From contig CAMYZR010000005.1 of the NCBI GenBank assembly GCA_947303905.1, positions 1 through 17,677 of the forward strand: a DNA stretch of 17,677 nt, in the 5' to 3' direction. Positions 7,508-13,940 of the stretch are shown one piece after another. Position numbers and translations under genes: made by a program. Each line of letters opens with the position of its first letter. Position 1 is the stretch's first letter. The DNA comes from an uncultured Atopobiaceae bacterium. Its GTDB lineage: Bacteria > Actinomycetota > Coriobacteriia > Coriobacteriales > Atopobiaceae. The notes below the pieces were generated by a model, which ran no database searches, had not been told where the DNA came from, and saw nothing but the letters and a program-made list of their open reading frames with translations.

Positions 7508-8891
7508 CGGTGGGCCTCCATTCAAGCTTGCGCTGTATCTGGTTGAGGGTGAGGGCACGGCTGATCTCGCATCTCATGCTGCCGTGGTGCTCGTCGACGC
7601 CGATCCCGTCGAGCACCTTGGCCGCGCAGTCTCCCGCGCAGTGCCAGCGGCAGAAGCAGTCGTCGCAGAATCGCATGTTGTGCACGTTCAGCTTCGAGAG
7701 CTCGTCGAGCACCTTCTGGTCGAAGACGAAGTCGTCGAGCTCGTGGTCGAAGTGTCCGAAGAAGAAGCGCTTGGAACGCGGGTCGCTCGCATAGCTCACC
7801 TCGTAGCACGCCGTCACGTCCCCGGTCGGCGTCACGGTGAAGCTGCCGCTGCTCACCTTGCAGAAGGTGTCCACGAGCATGTCCTGGCGGGCGCCCGAGA
7901 ACACCAGACGCACCCCGCGCTCGCGCGCGACCTCGAGCGACTCGAGGTAGCGCTTCGTGAAGGTCTCGGCGGAGGGCATCGTGTCGGACGACGTCAGGCA
8001 GCGCCCGCACTCCCAGACTGGCTCGAAGTGCAGCTGCTCGATGCCGGGGTAGTTCTCGGCGACAAAGGCCACGATCTCGGGCATCGAGTCCACCATGGCT
8101 GCCGTGACCGTCGTGCGGATACCAAAGTCCACGCCCGCCTCCACGAGGCGTCGCATCGTGTGGTCGACCCGGTCAAACGACCCGCGCCCACCGGCCATCG
8201 GGCGGTTTGCGTTCTGGAAGGCAGGCAGTCCGTCAAAGGAGATGTTCACCGAGTGGAAGTTGGCGATCACGAAGTCGAGCTGCTCCTCGCTGAGCACGCC
8301 GTTGGTCGCGGCGTTGAACACCGCGGGGATCTCCAGCTCCTCGGCCACGTCCTGTCCGTACCACACGATCTTCTGGATGAGGTCGAAGGCGCAGAAGGGC
8401 TCGCCGTTGCCGTGGATCGACACGAGGGAGTTGCGGATGTTCTCGCCCTCGGCGGCACGCTCCTTGGCGTTGCGGGCGATAAGGTCGATGGCGCGCTGGG
8501 CCACACGTAGGTCCATGCGCCGCAGAGGCTCGCCGTTTCCGCCTCCCTCGCCGCCAAAGGCGTAGCAGTAGCTGCAGCGCAGGTTGCAGTTGTTGGTGGG
8601 GAAGAGCGTCACCTGTGCTGGGCGGAACCCCACCTCGTGGCGCGGGTACGCGCGGTGCGCGAAGAAGCCACGCTCGCCGAGCGCCTGCACCACCGTGCGC
8701 TCGTCGTCGCTCATGGCGTCGATGCTGGCCGGGTCCTTGGCGTAGGCGAGGGCTGCGGTGACAGCGCTCTCGTTGGCACGCGCGATAAGCGAGGCTAGAG
8801 GCGCATACAGGATGGGCCCCTGCTCGTCTCTCAGCACGAAGAGCTCAGGCGGCGCGGTCTCTTGCTGGTTCTGCGCGACGTCCGCGCTCAT
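7497..8891 (-). CDS. Radical SAM/SPASM peptide maturase
   Basis: A 464-aa protein starting at ATG 8891, which overlaps the PqqD-like stop by 4 bp (ATGA). Residues 1-90 form an N-terminal domain of the kind that precedes the barrel in peptide maturases. The radical SAM motif is C102, C106, C109 (NNCNLRCSYCYA), followed by the SAM-binding HGNGEPF and VNISFDGLPAFQNANRP. The SPASM domain is complete: C344, then G357-x4-C362, then C409-x2-C412-x5-C418-x3-C422, and a last C441. This domain binds auxiliary iron-sulfur clusters in enzymes that form thioether or carbon-carbon links in ribosomal peptides or act on protein side chains (AlbA, PqqE, anSME-type). C295 and C298 (ECGRC) are extra. The neighbouring Cys-x-Cys protein is the obvious substrate; thioether formation is an inference from family and context. 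Confidence 0.9.
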   Translation of the reverse strand: MSADVAQNQQETAPPELFVLRDEQGPILYAPLASLIARANESAVTAALAYAKDPASIDAMSDDERTVVQALGERGFFAHRAYPRHEVGFRPAQVTLFPTNNCNLRCSYCYAFGGEGGGNGEPLRRMDLRVAQRAIDLIARNAKERAAEGENIRNSLVSIHGNGEPFCAFDLIQKIVWYGQDVAEELEIPAVFNAATNGVLSEEQLDFVIANFHSVNISFDGLPAFQNANRPMAGGRGSFDRVDHTMRRLVEAGVDFGIRTTVTAAMVDSMPEIVAFVAENYPGIEQLHFEPVWECGRCLTSSDTMPSAETFTKRYLESLEVARERGVRLVFSGARQDMLVDTFCKVSSGSFTVTPTGDVTACYEVSYASDPRSKRFFFGHFDHELDDFVFDQKVLDELSKLNVHNMRFCDDCFCRWHCAGDCAAKVLDGIGVDEHHGSMRCEISRALTLNQIQRKLEWRPTDGR

Positions 8892-9289
8892 GAGGGAATC
8901 TCCAGCAGGTTGACCACCACGGTGTTCTGGAGGAATCCCGCTTGGCCTAGGGTCACGAAGAAGGATGCCACGTCAGCCGGGTTCGCCGGCGTCTCGAGGG
9001 CGTCGGCAAGCTCCTCGATGGTGCGGCTTCCGTCGGCGAGGCGCATGAGCTCGGCACCGGTCGCGTCCACGTTGAAGAGGTGCACGCCGCGTCCGATGCC
9101 GCGGAACAGTCCGGTGTCGTCGGGCTCTAGGACAATGTCGCGCCGCATGAGCGGGCCGCAGGCGTCGCTTTGGTCTGGCGTCTCTTCCAGCTGGTCCTGC
9201 GGCGTCCGGTTGTAGGACATGCCACCGAGCCCTCCGGCGGCAAGCAGGGCGAGGCCGAACGCCCCCTTCATGAAGGTTCTTCTCTCCAT
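8888..9289 (-). CDS. PqqD-like (RRE-type) protein with an N-terminal twin-arginine signal
   Basis: A 133-aa protein. The start at ATG 9289 is well supported by GGAGGGG a few nt upstream; an earlier ATG at 9376 lacks a site. The N-terminus MERRTFMKG followed by a hydrophobic run (residues 9-23, Gly/Ala/Leu-rich) matches a Tat signal (RRxFMK). No clear AxA cleavage site follows, so it could remain as an N-terminal anchor. Residues about 65-128 fit the PqqD fold: VHLFNVDATGAELMRLADG, then TIEELADALE, then VASFFVTLGQAGFL. PqqD-like domains are leader-binding RiPP recognition elements that present a precursor to a radical SAM enzyme, and this gene directly precedes one, so the pairing is typical. 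The export signal is not typical, since classical PqqD works in the cytoplasm. Confidence 0.8.
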   Translation of the reverse strand: MERRTFMKGAFGLALLAAGGLGGMSYNRTPQDQLEETPDQSDACGPLMRRDIVLEPDDTGLFRGIGRGVHLFNVDATGAELMRLADGSRTIEELADALETPANPADVASFFVTLGQAGFLQNTVVVNLLEIPS

Positions 9290-9470
9290 ATGCCCCTCCA
9301 TATCGTGCATGAGAAGGTGCCTAACACTGGTGGCTGACAGGCAGGGGCCTACGGTCGGCTCTGCCCAGTCGACCACCTTCTACGCTACCGTAGAGCGGGG
9401 CGCTGTGGCTTGACCTGCCAGGTAGGCATCGACAGACGTGACGTGCGTATCGGGTACCGCCCGTTGCGCG

Positions 9471-10172
9471 TCAGTACAGCTCGGGAGGCACGCTCACATA
9501 GACGACGGTGCCGATGATTCTCGCATGCCAATCTCCCCGCATGATGATGTCGTCGTGTGGCTGGAAGCTGTCGGCCGTGAGCATGAGCGTGTTGTTGCCC
9601 TGGTGCCAGCGGCGCATGATGAAGCCACGATCCTCGTCTATGAGGATGGCGACATGCCCGTTTGTGGGCGCGAGGTCTGGGTCAAAGACTGCGATGGACC
9701 CCTCAGGCGCGACGCGGTTCATGCAGCCGTCCCTGACGACCAGCGCCTGCGCGTGGGGGTGGGCCTCGAGCACCCAGGCGGGCACTTCGACGCTGCGTCC
9801 GACCAACTCGTCGTCTTGGGGGTCGTCCGTACGTGAGGGGCCAATGGCGGACAGAGGAACCGTGGCGGGGAGCGTCCGAACCGGGCTGGTGGAGGGGCCG
9901 CCGTCCACCGCAGGCGCGGCAGCGGGCATGTCGCCTAGTGCTGCGGGGGCAGCCCCGTCGAACGCCGATAGCGCCTCGTGGGCAAACAGCTCTTGGATGC
10001 TGACCCCAAGAACCTGCGCAAGCTTGGGGAGTTTCTCGCGCTCGGGCAGTGTGCGGCCCGTCTCCCACTGCGAGATGGCGCTCTGGTCGACGGCAAGCAG
10101 CTCGGCCAGCTCCCTCTGGGTGAGATTCGCTTTTCTGCGCAGCGCGCGAATAGCAGTCCGCATGCTCGACAT
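9471..10172 (-). CDS. XRE-family regulator with LexA/S24-like C-terminal domain
   Basis: A 233-aa protein if started at ATG 10172. ATG 10163 and ATG 10211 are alternatives, and none has a clear ribosome-binding site. Residues about 4-58 are an XRE helix-turn-helix (IRALRRKANLTQRELAELLAVDQSAI). A Pro/Ala-rich linker spans about 68-120. Residues about 130-230 resemble the LexA/cI S24 domain (GSIAVFDPDLAPTNGHVAIL; MRRW; IIGTVV). In LexA-type proteins a Ser/Lys dyad cleaves the protein. Here the nucleophile position reads DGCMN (Cys150) where GDSM is usual, and the Lys position reads MRR (Arg), with no Ala-Gly cleavage site in the linker. It may therefore be a repressor that responds to a ligand or partner instead of self-cleavage. 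It lies 181 nt upstream of the RiPP-like operon on the same strand, and its likely targets are that operon and itself. Confidence 0.8.
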   Translation of the reverse strand: MSSMRTAIRALRRKANLTQRELAELLAVDQSAISQWETGRTLPEREKLPKLAQVLGVSIQELFAHEALSAFDGAAPAALGDMPAAAPAVDGGPSTSPVRTLPATVPLSAIGPSRTDDPQDDELVGRSVEVPAWVLEAHPHAQALVVRDGCMNRVAPEGSIAVFDPDLAPTNGHVAILIDEDRGFIMRRWHQGNNTLMLTADSFQPHDDIIMRGDWHARIIGTVVYVSVPPELY

Positions 10173-10328
10173 GACGGCCCCGATTCCCTCAACTATGATG
10201 CCCGGTCGCATTCTGTGCGGGTGCGAGGCATGCCCAAATGCCTCGCGGATGGCATGGCTGCCGAACAGATGCGAGTTCCTCTATTTTCGGCCAACTTGTC
10301 GATGAGAAGTAACGCTAATTGCGTGTAA

Positions 10329-10356
10329 TTGGCAGAAATAGGAGATGAGCTAATAT
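10329..10356 (+). promoter_or_regulatory. Candidate sigma-70-type promoter, TTGGCA-N16-TAATAT
   Basis: TTGGCA (10329-10334) and TAATAT (10351-10356) are 16 bp apart in the only A/T-rich part of the intergenic region. The -10 overlaps the palindrome that begins at 10354, a usual place for an operator. If it drives the polysaccharide operon, the leader would be about 540 nt. Confidence 0.35.
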
Positions 10357-10380
10357 TCGCAGGCGAATAGTTTTAAACTA
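10354..10380. promoter_or_regulatory. Two abutting palindromes, candidate operator
   Basis: TATTCGC-AG-GCGAATA (10354-10369, 7-bp arms) is directly followed, with a 2-bp overlap, by TAGTTT-T-AAACTA (10368-10380, 6-bp arms). They lie about 180 bp upstream of the XRE/S24 gene and overlap a plus-strand promoter candidate. Such regulators bind palindromic operators, often autoregulatory, so this is the best operator candidate in the window. Confidence 0.4.
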
Positions 10381-10681
10381 CGAAGTAAATTCTTGGCTGG
10401 ATGGCAAGGGATCCGCTGCATCCGGTCAGGGGTGGTCCGTTCGCTGAGGTCGCATATGAGTAACATCATGTCCCGACCGTGTTCGTTTGAATAGGAGGTG
10501 GGTCAAAGCTCTGATTCTTGTGGGGAGTCCTGCCCGCATGACATGAGAATGGCTCATGAAGTGTGGATAAGGTTGGCATTTCCACGTGCGTGTGCCTCCG
10601 CAAAGCGAGCGGACGTAAGCGCCCATCTCCCCTCAAGTCGTCGGTGCCTCAGGTAGGAGACAGAAGCGCGCCGCGGCATCC

Positions 10682-10732
10682 CAGCGTCCCTTGATGGATG
10701 CATCCGTTTGATGCATCCATCAAGGGACGCTG
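10682..10732 (+). repeat. Perfect 23-bp inverted repeat, leader hairpin
   Basis: Arms 10682-10704 and 10110+600 (10710-10732) are exact complements, beginning CAGCGTCCC and ending GGGACGCTG, around the 5-nt loop CGTTT. No U-tract follows, so it is not a standard terminator. It lies 170 bp before the first polysaccharide gene, in the presumed untranslated leader, and could be a recognition or stabilising RNA hairpin. Confidence 0.8.
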
Positions 10733-10901
10733 CCGGGCAGCATCCAAAACCGCTTACCACAGGCTTCGTGCGGCCCACTGGTGCCGCAGCCACCAGTACA
10801 CATCCGAGAATCGCTAGGAGCTCGCTGGAGCTCAGGATCCGCGCCTAAGGACATCAACACACCAGCCGGCTAGAGGAGTCGGACAGAAGAAGGAACCTCG
10901 A

Positions 10902-11561
10902 ATGACCCTATTGGAGCTCTTGGAGCTACTAAAGAAGAAGCTCATACTCACCCTCTCGCTACCCTTGGCGTTTGGCTTTGTCGCGCTCGTGTACTGCTAT
11001 CTCTTCATGCCCAACGAGTACACGGCCAAGACGAGCATGTACGTGCTGTACACGCAGTCCGACGACACGATCGTCTCCGACTCGTCGGTGCTCTCAGCCA
11101 GCCAGATGATCGCGATCGACTTGGCGCAGCTCTTCAAGTCGGACCGCATCACCCGCGAGACGCTGGATGCCACGGACATGGAGTCCCTCGACGACTACGA
11201 CATAAGCGTCCAGAGCTCCACCACAACGCGCGTCATCACCTTGGCGGTCACGGGCCCCGACCCGCAGTCCGCCGCCGCCATCGCCAACACGATGTCCGAG
11301 AAGGTCTCCGACATCGCGCGCGAGGTCATGGCTGTGGAGGCCGTCAACGTACTCGACTCTGCGCAGGTGCCCGAGCTGCCCTCGGGCCCGAGACGCCCGC
11401 TGTACGTGCTCGTCGCCATCATGGCCGGCCTGTTTGCCGCCATCGCCATCGTCGTGCTCGCCGACACCCTCGACACGCGCGTGCGCAACTCCGACGAGAT
11501 CGCCGACCTCATCGGCGAGCCCGTCATCGGCAGGTTCCCGGCTATGAGAAGGGGGAGGTAG
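10902..11561 (+). CDS. cpsC: Wzz/CpsC-type polysaccharide chain-length (co-polymerase) protein
   Basis: A 219-aa protein starting at ATG 10902, with AGAAGGA 7 nt upstream. It has the two-helix layout of the Wzz/YveK family: a first membrane segment at about residues 14-36, an extracytoplasmic domain (NEYTAKTSMYVLYTQ), then a proline-rich segment PELPSGPRRP leading into a second membrane segment at about 166-187. The short C-terminal cytoplasmic tail fits the Gram-positive type, where the adaptor activates a separate BY-kinase; that kinase is encoded next, 2 nt downstream. It would work in the membrane with the polymerase to set polymer length. It is the first structural gene of the operon and follows an unusually long leader. 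Confidence 0.9.
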   Translation: MTLLELLELLKKKLILTLSLPLAFGFVALVYCYLFMPNEYTAKTSMYVLYTQSDDTIVSDSSVLSASQMIAIDLAQLFKSDRITRETLDATDMESLDDYDISVQSSTTTRVITLAVTGPDPQSAAAIANTMSEKVSDIAREVMAVEAVNVLDSAQVPELPSGPRRPLYVLVAIMAGLFAAIAIVVLADTLDTRVRNSDEIADLIGEPVIGRFPAMRRGR

Positions 11562-11563
11562 GC

Positions 11564-12481
11564 ATGGCTAGGGGAAGGTCCTCGTACGGCGGCGCCGAGC
11601 GCACCATGCGCAACGCCGCCCAGACGCTGCTCGCCAACATCCGCTTCGCGAGCGTCGACGATCCCGTCCGCACGCTGGTCGTCACCTCCTCGGTGCCCAA
11701 CGAGGGCAAGACCACCGTCTCCCTCGAGCTGGCGCGCGCCGTGGCGAGCAGCGGCAGCACCGTGCTGCTGGTGGAGTGCGACATGCGCCGCCGCTCCATG
11801 GCCGCGACGATCGGCGTGCACCCGCAAAGGGGCCTCTACGGCGTGCTCGCCGGTGCGAGCGACCTGGCATCCACCGCAGTGGCCGTGGACAAGAACCTCT
11901 GGTTCTTGGACGTGGAGCCGCACATCCCCAACCCGCCCGACATCATCGCCTCGAGGCGCTTCAAGAACTTCGTCGAGGACGTCAGGCAGAGGTTCAACTA
12001 CGTCATCTTCGACACGCCGCCGCTGGCAGCGTTCGTGGACGCGGCGGTGCTGTCCTCCGTGGTCGACGGCACGGTGCTGGTGGTGCGCGAGCGCTATACC
12101 AAGCGCTCCGAGGTGCAGGACGCCTACGCGCAGCTGCAGAACGCGGGCGCCAACGTGGTGGGCGTCTGCATGAACTACTGCGAGGAGGAGCGCAGCGAGT
12201 ACTACTACGCCTACTACGACAGGCAGGGGAGCCGCGTGGACACCTCCGGTCTCGACGACGAGGAGGAGAAGTCGCTCTTCTCGCTACCCGTGCGTGCGCC
12301 GCGCCATGGCTCGGCGCAGCCGAAGCGTGCACGTGCGAAGGCTGAGGCCGAGACGCCCGCATCCGACCAGAGCGAATCCGACGACACGGTGATTACGCTT
12401 CCCACCATGCCGGTCAATCGCACCCGTCCGGCAGCTGGCCCCGCCGCCAGCCTGCAAGCGAATATCGAAGACGAGATATGA
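11564..12481 (+). CDS. cpsD: Bacterial tyrosine kinase (BY-kinase, CpsD/YwqD type)
   Basis: A 305-aa protein starting at ATG 11564, with GGGGGAGG 5 nt upstream. Walker A is SSVPNEGKTT (K49), Walker A' is VLLVECDMR (D73) and Walker B is YVIFDTPP (D150), the three motifs that define BY-kinases. A Tyr cluster SEYYYAYYD (Y213-Y218) is the expected autophosphorylation site. It would pair with the preceding Wzz-like protein and control polysaccharide polymerisation and export by cycles of phosphorylation. Unusually, the Tyr cluster is not at the extreme C-terminus: about 87 further residues follow, rich in Ala, Pro, Arg and acidic residues and probably disordered. The stop overlaps the phosphatase start by 4 bp. 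Confidence 0.93.
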   Translation: MARGRSSYGGAERTMRNAAQTLLANIRFASVDDPVRTLVVTSSVPNEGKTTVSLELARAVASSGSTVLLVECDMRRRSMAATIGVHPQRGLYGVLAGASDLASTAVAVDKNLWFLDVEPHIPNPPDIIASRRFKNFVEDVRQRFNYVIFDTPPLAAFVDAAVLSSVVDGTVLVVRERYTKRSEVQDAYAQLQNAGANVVGVCMNYCEEERSEYYYAYYDRQGSRVDTSGLDDEEEKSLFSLPVRAPRHGSAQPKRARAKAEAETPASDQSESDDTVITLPTMPVNRTRPAAGPAASLQANIEDEI

Positions 12482-13122
12482 GGGACATCCACTGCCACAT
12501 ACTCCCCGGCGTGGACGATGGCGCGCGCGACCTGGACGAGAGCCTTGCCATGCTCGCGGCTGCCAAGGCCGCGGGCGTGACGAGCATTGTCTGTACGCCG
12601 CACGTGCGCGACCCATATTTCGACTACGACAAGATGTGGGCCGCATACGACCTGCTCGTGACGCATGCGGATGGGTTCCCCATCCAGATGGGTTTCGAGG
12701 TCAACCACGACAAGCTCATGGACTTGGGGATGCGGTGGGTGGACTACCTGCACTTTGACGGCTCGGACGAGTTCTTGCTGGAGCTGTCGAGCAGCGCAAC
12801 CGAGGTGGAGTTCTCCGACTACGAGCGCACGATCTTCGAGCTGCAGGGCATGGGCTACGAGGTGATCATCGCGCATCCCGAGCGCTATCGCGCCGTGCAG
12901 AAGAACCCCGATGTGGCCGAGCGGCTGGCGCGCATGGGGTGCAAGCTGCAGGCGAGCGCCGACTACGTCGACGGTGGGCGCTTGGGACGCGCGAGGAGGC
13001 CTGCGCGCAGACTCTTCGAAAGGGACGTGTACGACTACATTGCGAGCGACGCCCATCGCGCGTGGCATTACGACTGCCTGAGGAGGGCCATGGAGCAGAA
13101 CGGGAGGGACTTGGCGTACTAG
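12478..13122 (+). CDS. cpsB: PHP-type protein-tyrosine phosphatase (CpsB/YwqE type)
   Basis: A 214-aa protein starting at ATG 12478, overlapping the kinase stop (ATGA). The PHP metal-binding motifs are all present: DIHCHILPGVDDGA (H5, H7, D13/D14), CTPH (H42), GFEVN (E74), AHPER (H133, E135) and SDAH (D191, H193). This family is a manganese-dependent phosphatase that dephosphorylates the partner BY-kinase, so this protein closes the phosphorylation cycle. It is somewhat shorter than usual members (about 240-255 aa), mainly near residues 160-185, but the metal ligands are intact. A 260-bp gap with a strong hairpin separates it from the next gene. Confidence 0.92.
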   Translation: MRDIHCHILPGVDDGARDLDESLAMLAAAKAAGVTSIVCTPHVRDPYFDYDKMWAAYDLLVTHADGFPIQMGFEVNHDKLMDLGMRWVDYLHFDGSDEFLLELSSSATEVEFSDYERTIFELQGMGYEVIIAHPERYRAVQKNPDVAERLARMGCKLQASADYVDGGRLGRARRPARRLFERDVYDYIASDAHRAWHYDCLRRAMEQNGRDLAY

Positions 13123-13134
13123 CGCGAGCTTTTT

Positions 13135-13176
13135 GCGTTGAGGCTACGGGTGGCAGACCACCGGTAGTCTCAACGC
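13135..13176 (+). repeat. 19-bp hairpin with CAGA tetraloop in the gap before loaP
   Basis: Arms 13135-13153 and 13158-13176 (outer GCGTTGAG/CTCAACGC, inner GGTGG/CCACC) pair over 19 positions with one G-U and one G-G mismatch. No T-run follows. It starts 12 nt after the phosphatase stop inside a 260-bp untranslated gap that holds no gene. It is a candidate RNA target for the LoaP protein or a processing site. Confidence 0.7.
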
Positions 13177-13382
13177 AGGAAACTGCGAGCCCTCGGGGCA
13201 CCGACATATCCATCTGCGTGCGCAATCGTCGCCAAGCGCGTTGCGTTACCGGGCTGGAGAACGACTCGTTTTTGATACATGGCTGCGGCTAAAGGCGAAG
13301 CGTACCTGGCGCATCGCCTGGCCAACTGCGCCCAAAACAACCCATCCATCACCTGTTACTACCAGCGAGGGAGGTGACTCGT

Positions 13383-13940
13383 ATGCCACAAGCACATCTG
13401 TACGTGATTCAAGTATCCAGTGGCCAGGAGGAGCACTCCAAGGCACTGGTCCAAACGCAGCTGCCCGACGTGGTGAGCGACTGCTACACGCCGGCATACG
13501 AGTGTGCCCGCAAGATTGGTGGGACGTGGCGCACGGTCACGCGGATGCTGTTTCCAGGCTACGTCTTTGTGGAGACGTCAAAGCCAGCCGAGCTGCGCGA
13601 CCGCCTACGAGAGATCCCGGCATTCACCAAGCTCTTGGGAGCGAGCAACGAGTCGTTTCTGGCACTGACTGACGACGAGGTGGCGTGGCTCAACGCGTTC
13701 ACCAACGTCAAAACGCATGTGGTGGAGATGTCAAAGGGTGTCATCGAGGGCGACAAGGTCATGGTGACCAAGGGGCCGCTGCGCGGTCGTGAGGGGCTTA
13801 TAGCAAAGGTCGATCGCCACAAGCGGACGGCTGAGCTGGAGATACAGATGTTCGGGCGAAGGAAGCGCGTGAGAATCGGGCTTGAGATCGTCAGGAAGAG
13901 AAGAGATGACGCGCCGTTACGACGGGCGGCATTTGAGTGA
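13383..13940 (+). CDS. loaP: LoaP-type NusG paralogue (processive antiterminator)
   Basis: A 185-aa protein starting at ATG 13383, with GGGAGGTGA just upstream. The N-terminal NGN domain spans about residues 5-105 (LYVIQVSSGQEEHSKAL; MLFPGYVFVET; FTKLLGASNESFLALTDDE). The C-terminal KOW domain (GDKVMVTKGPLRGREGLIAK) ends in VDRHKRTAELEIQMFGRR and VRIGLEIV. The string EMSKGVIEGDKV plus the DRHKR and MFGRR elements is characteristic of LoaP rather than housekeeping NusG. LoaP proteins promote readthrough of terminators in long biosynthetic operons and bind a leader RNA hairpin. Its place inside the polysaccharide operon, right before the large enzyme genes, fits such a role here. Its last bases overlap the next gene. 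Confidence 0.88.
   Translation: MPQAHLYVIQVSSGQEEHSKALVQTQLPDVVSDCYTPAYECARKIGGTWRTVTRMLFPGYVFVETSKPAELRDRLREIPAFTKLLGASNESFLALTDDEVAWLNAFTNVKTHVVEMSKGVIEGDKVMVTKGPLRGREGLIAKVDRHKRTAELEIQMFGRRKRVRIGLEIVRKRRDDAPLRRAAFE

Larger units (their letters stand above)
10173..10901. other. Long gene-free regulatory region before the polysaccharide operon
   Basis: These 729 bp carry no convincing gene; the short frames lack ribosome-binding sites and recognisable sequence. The part near 10300-10390 is markedly A/T-rich compared with its surroundings and holds a candidate plus-strand promoter and two adjacent palindromes. A perfect long hairpin lies at 10682-10732. The remainder is ordinary GC-rich sequence up to the ribosome-binding site of the first polysaccharide gene (AGAAGGA at 10888-10894). 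The layout fits a regulator promoter facing left and a long untranslated leader of the polysaccharide operon facing right. Confidence 0.6.

Noticed and set aside
9381..9391. On the minus strand CGGTAGCGT, resembling the ops element of RfaH-controlled operons, within a CTACG-N4-CGTAG inverted repeat (9380-9393), about 90 nt upstream of the RiPP-like operon.
   Set aside because: ops recognition is known for proteobacterial RfaH; the NusG paralogue here is LoaP-type and encoded in another operon. A 9-bp match is not strong, though the inverted repeat could be a weak operator.
10817..10927. GGAGCTC repeated at 10817, 10827, 10913 and (GGAGCT) 10922.
   Set aside because: The last two copies encode a Leu-Glu-Leu-Leu run in the Wzz-like protein; the others are short and palindromic, so chance is enough.
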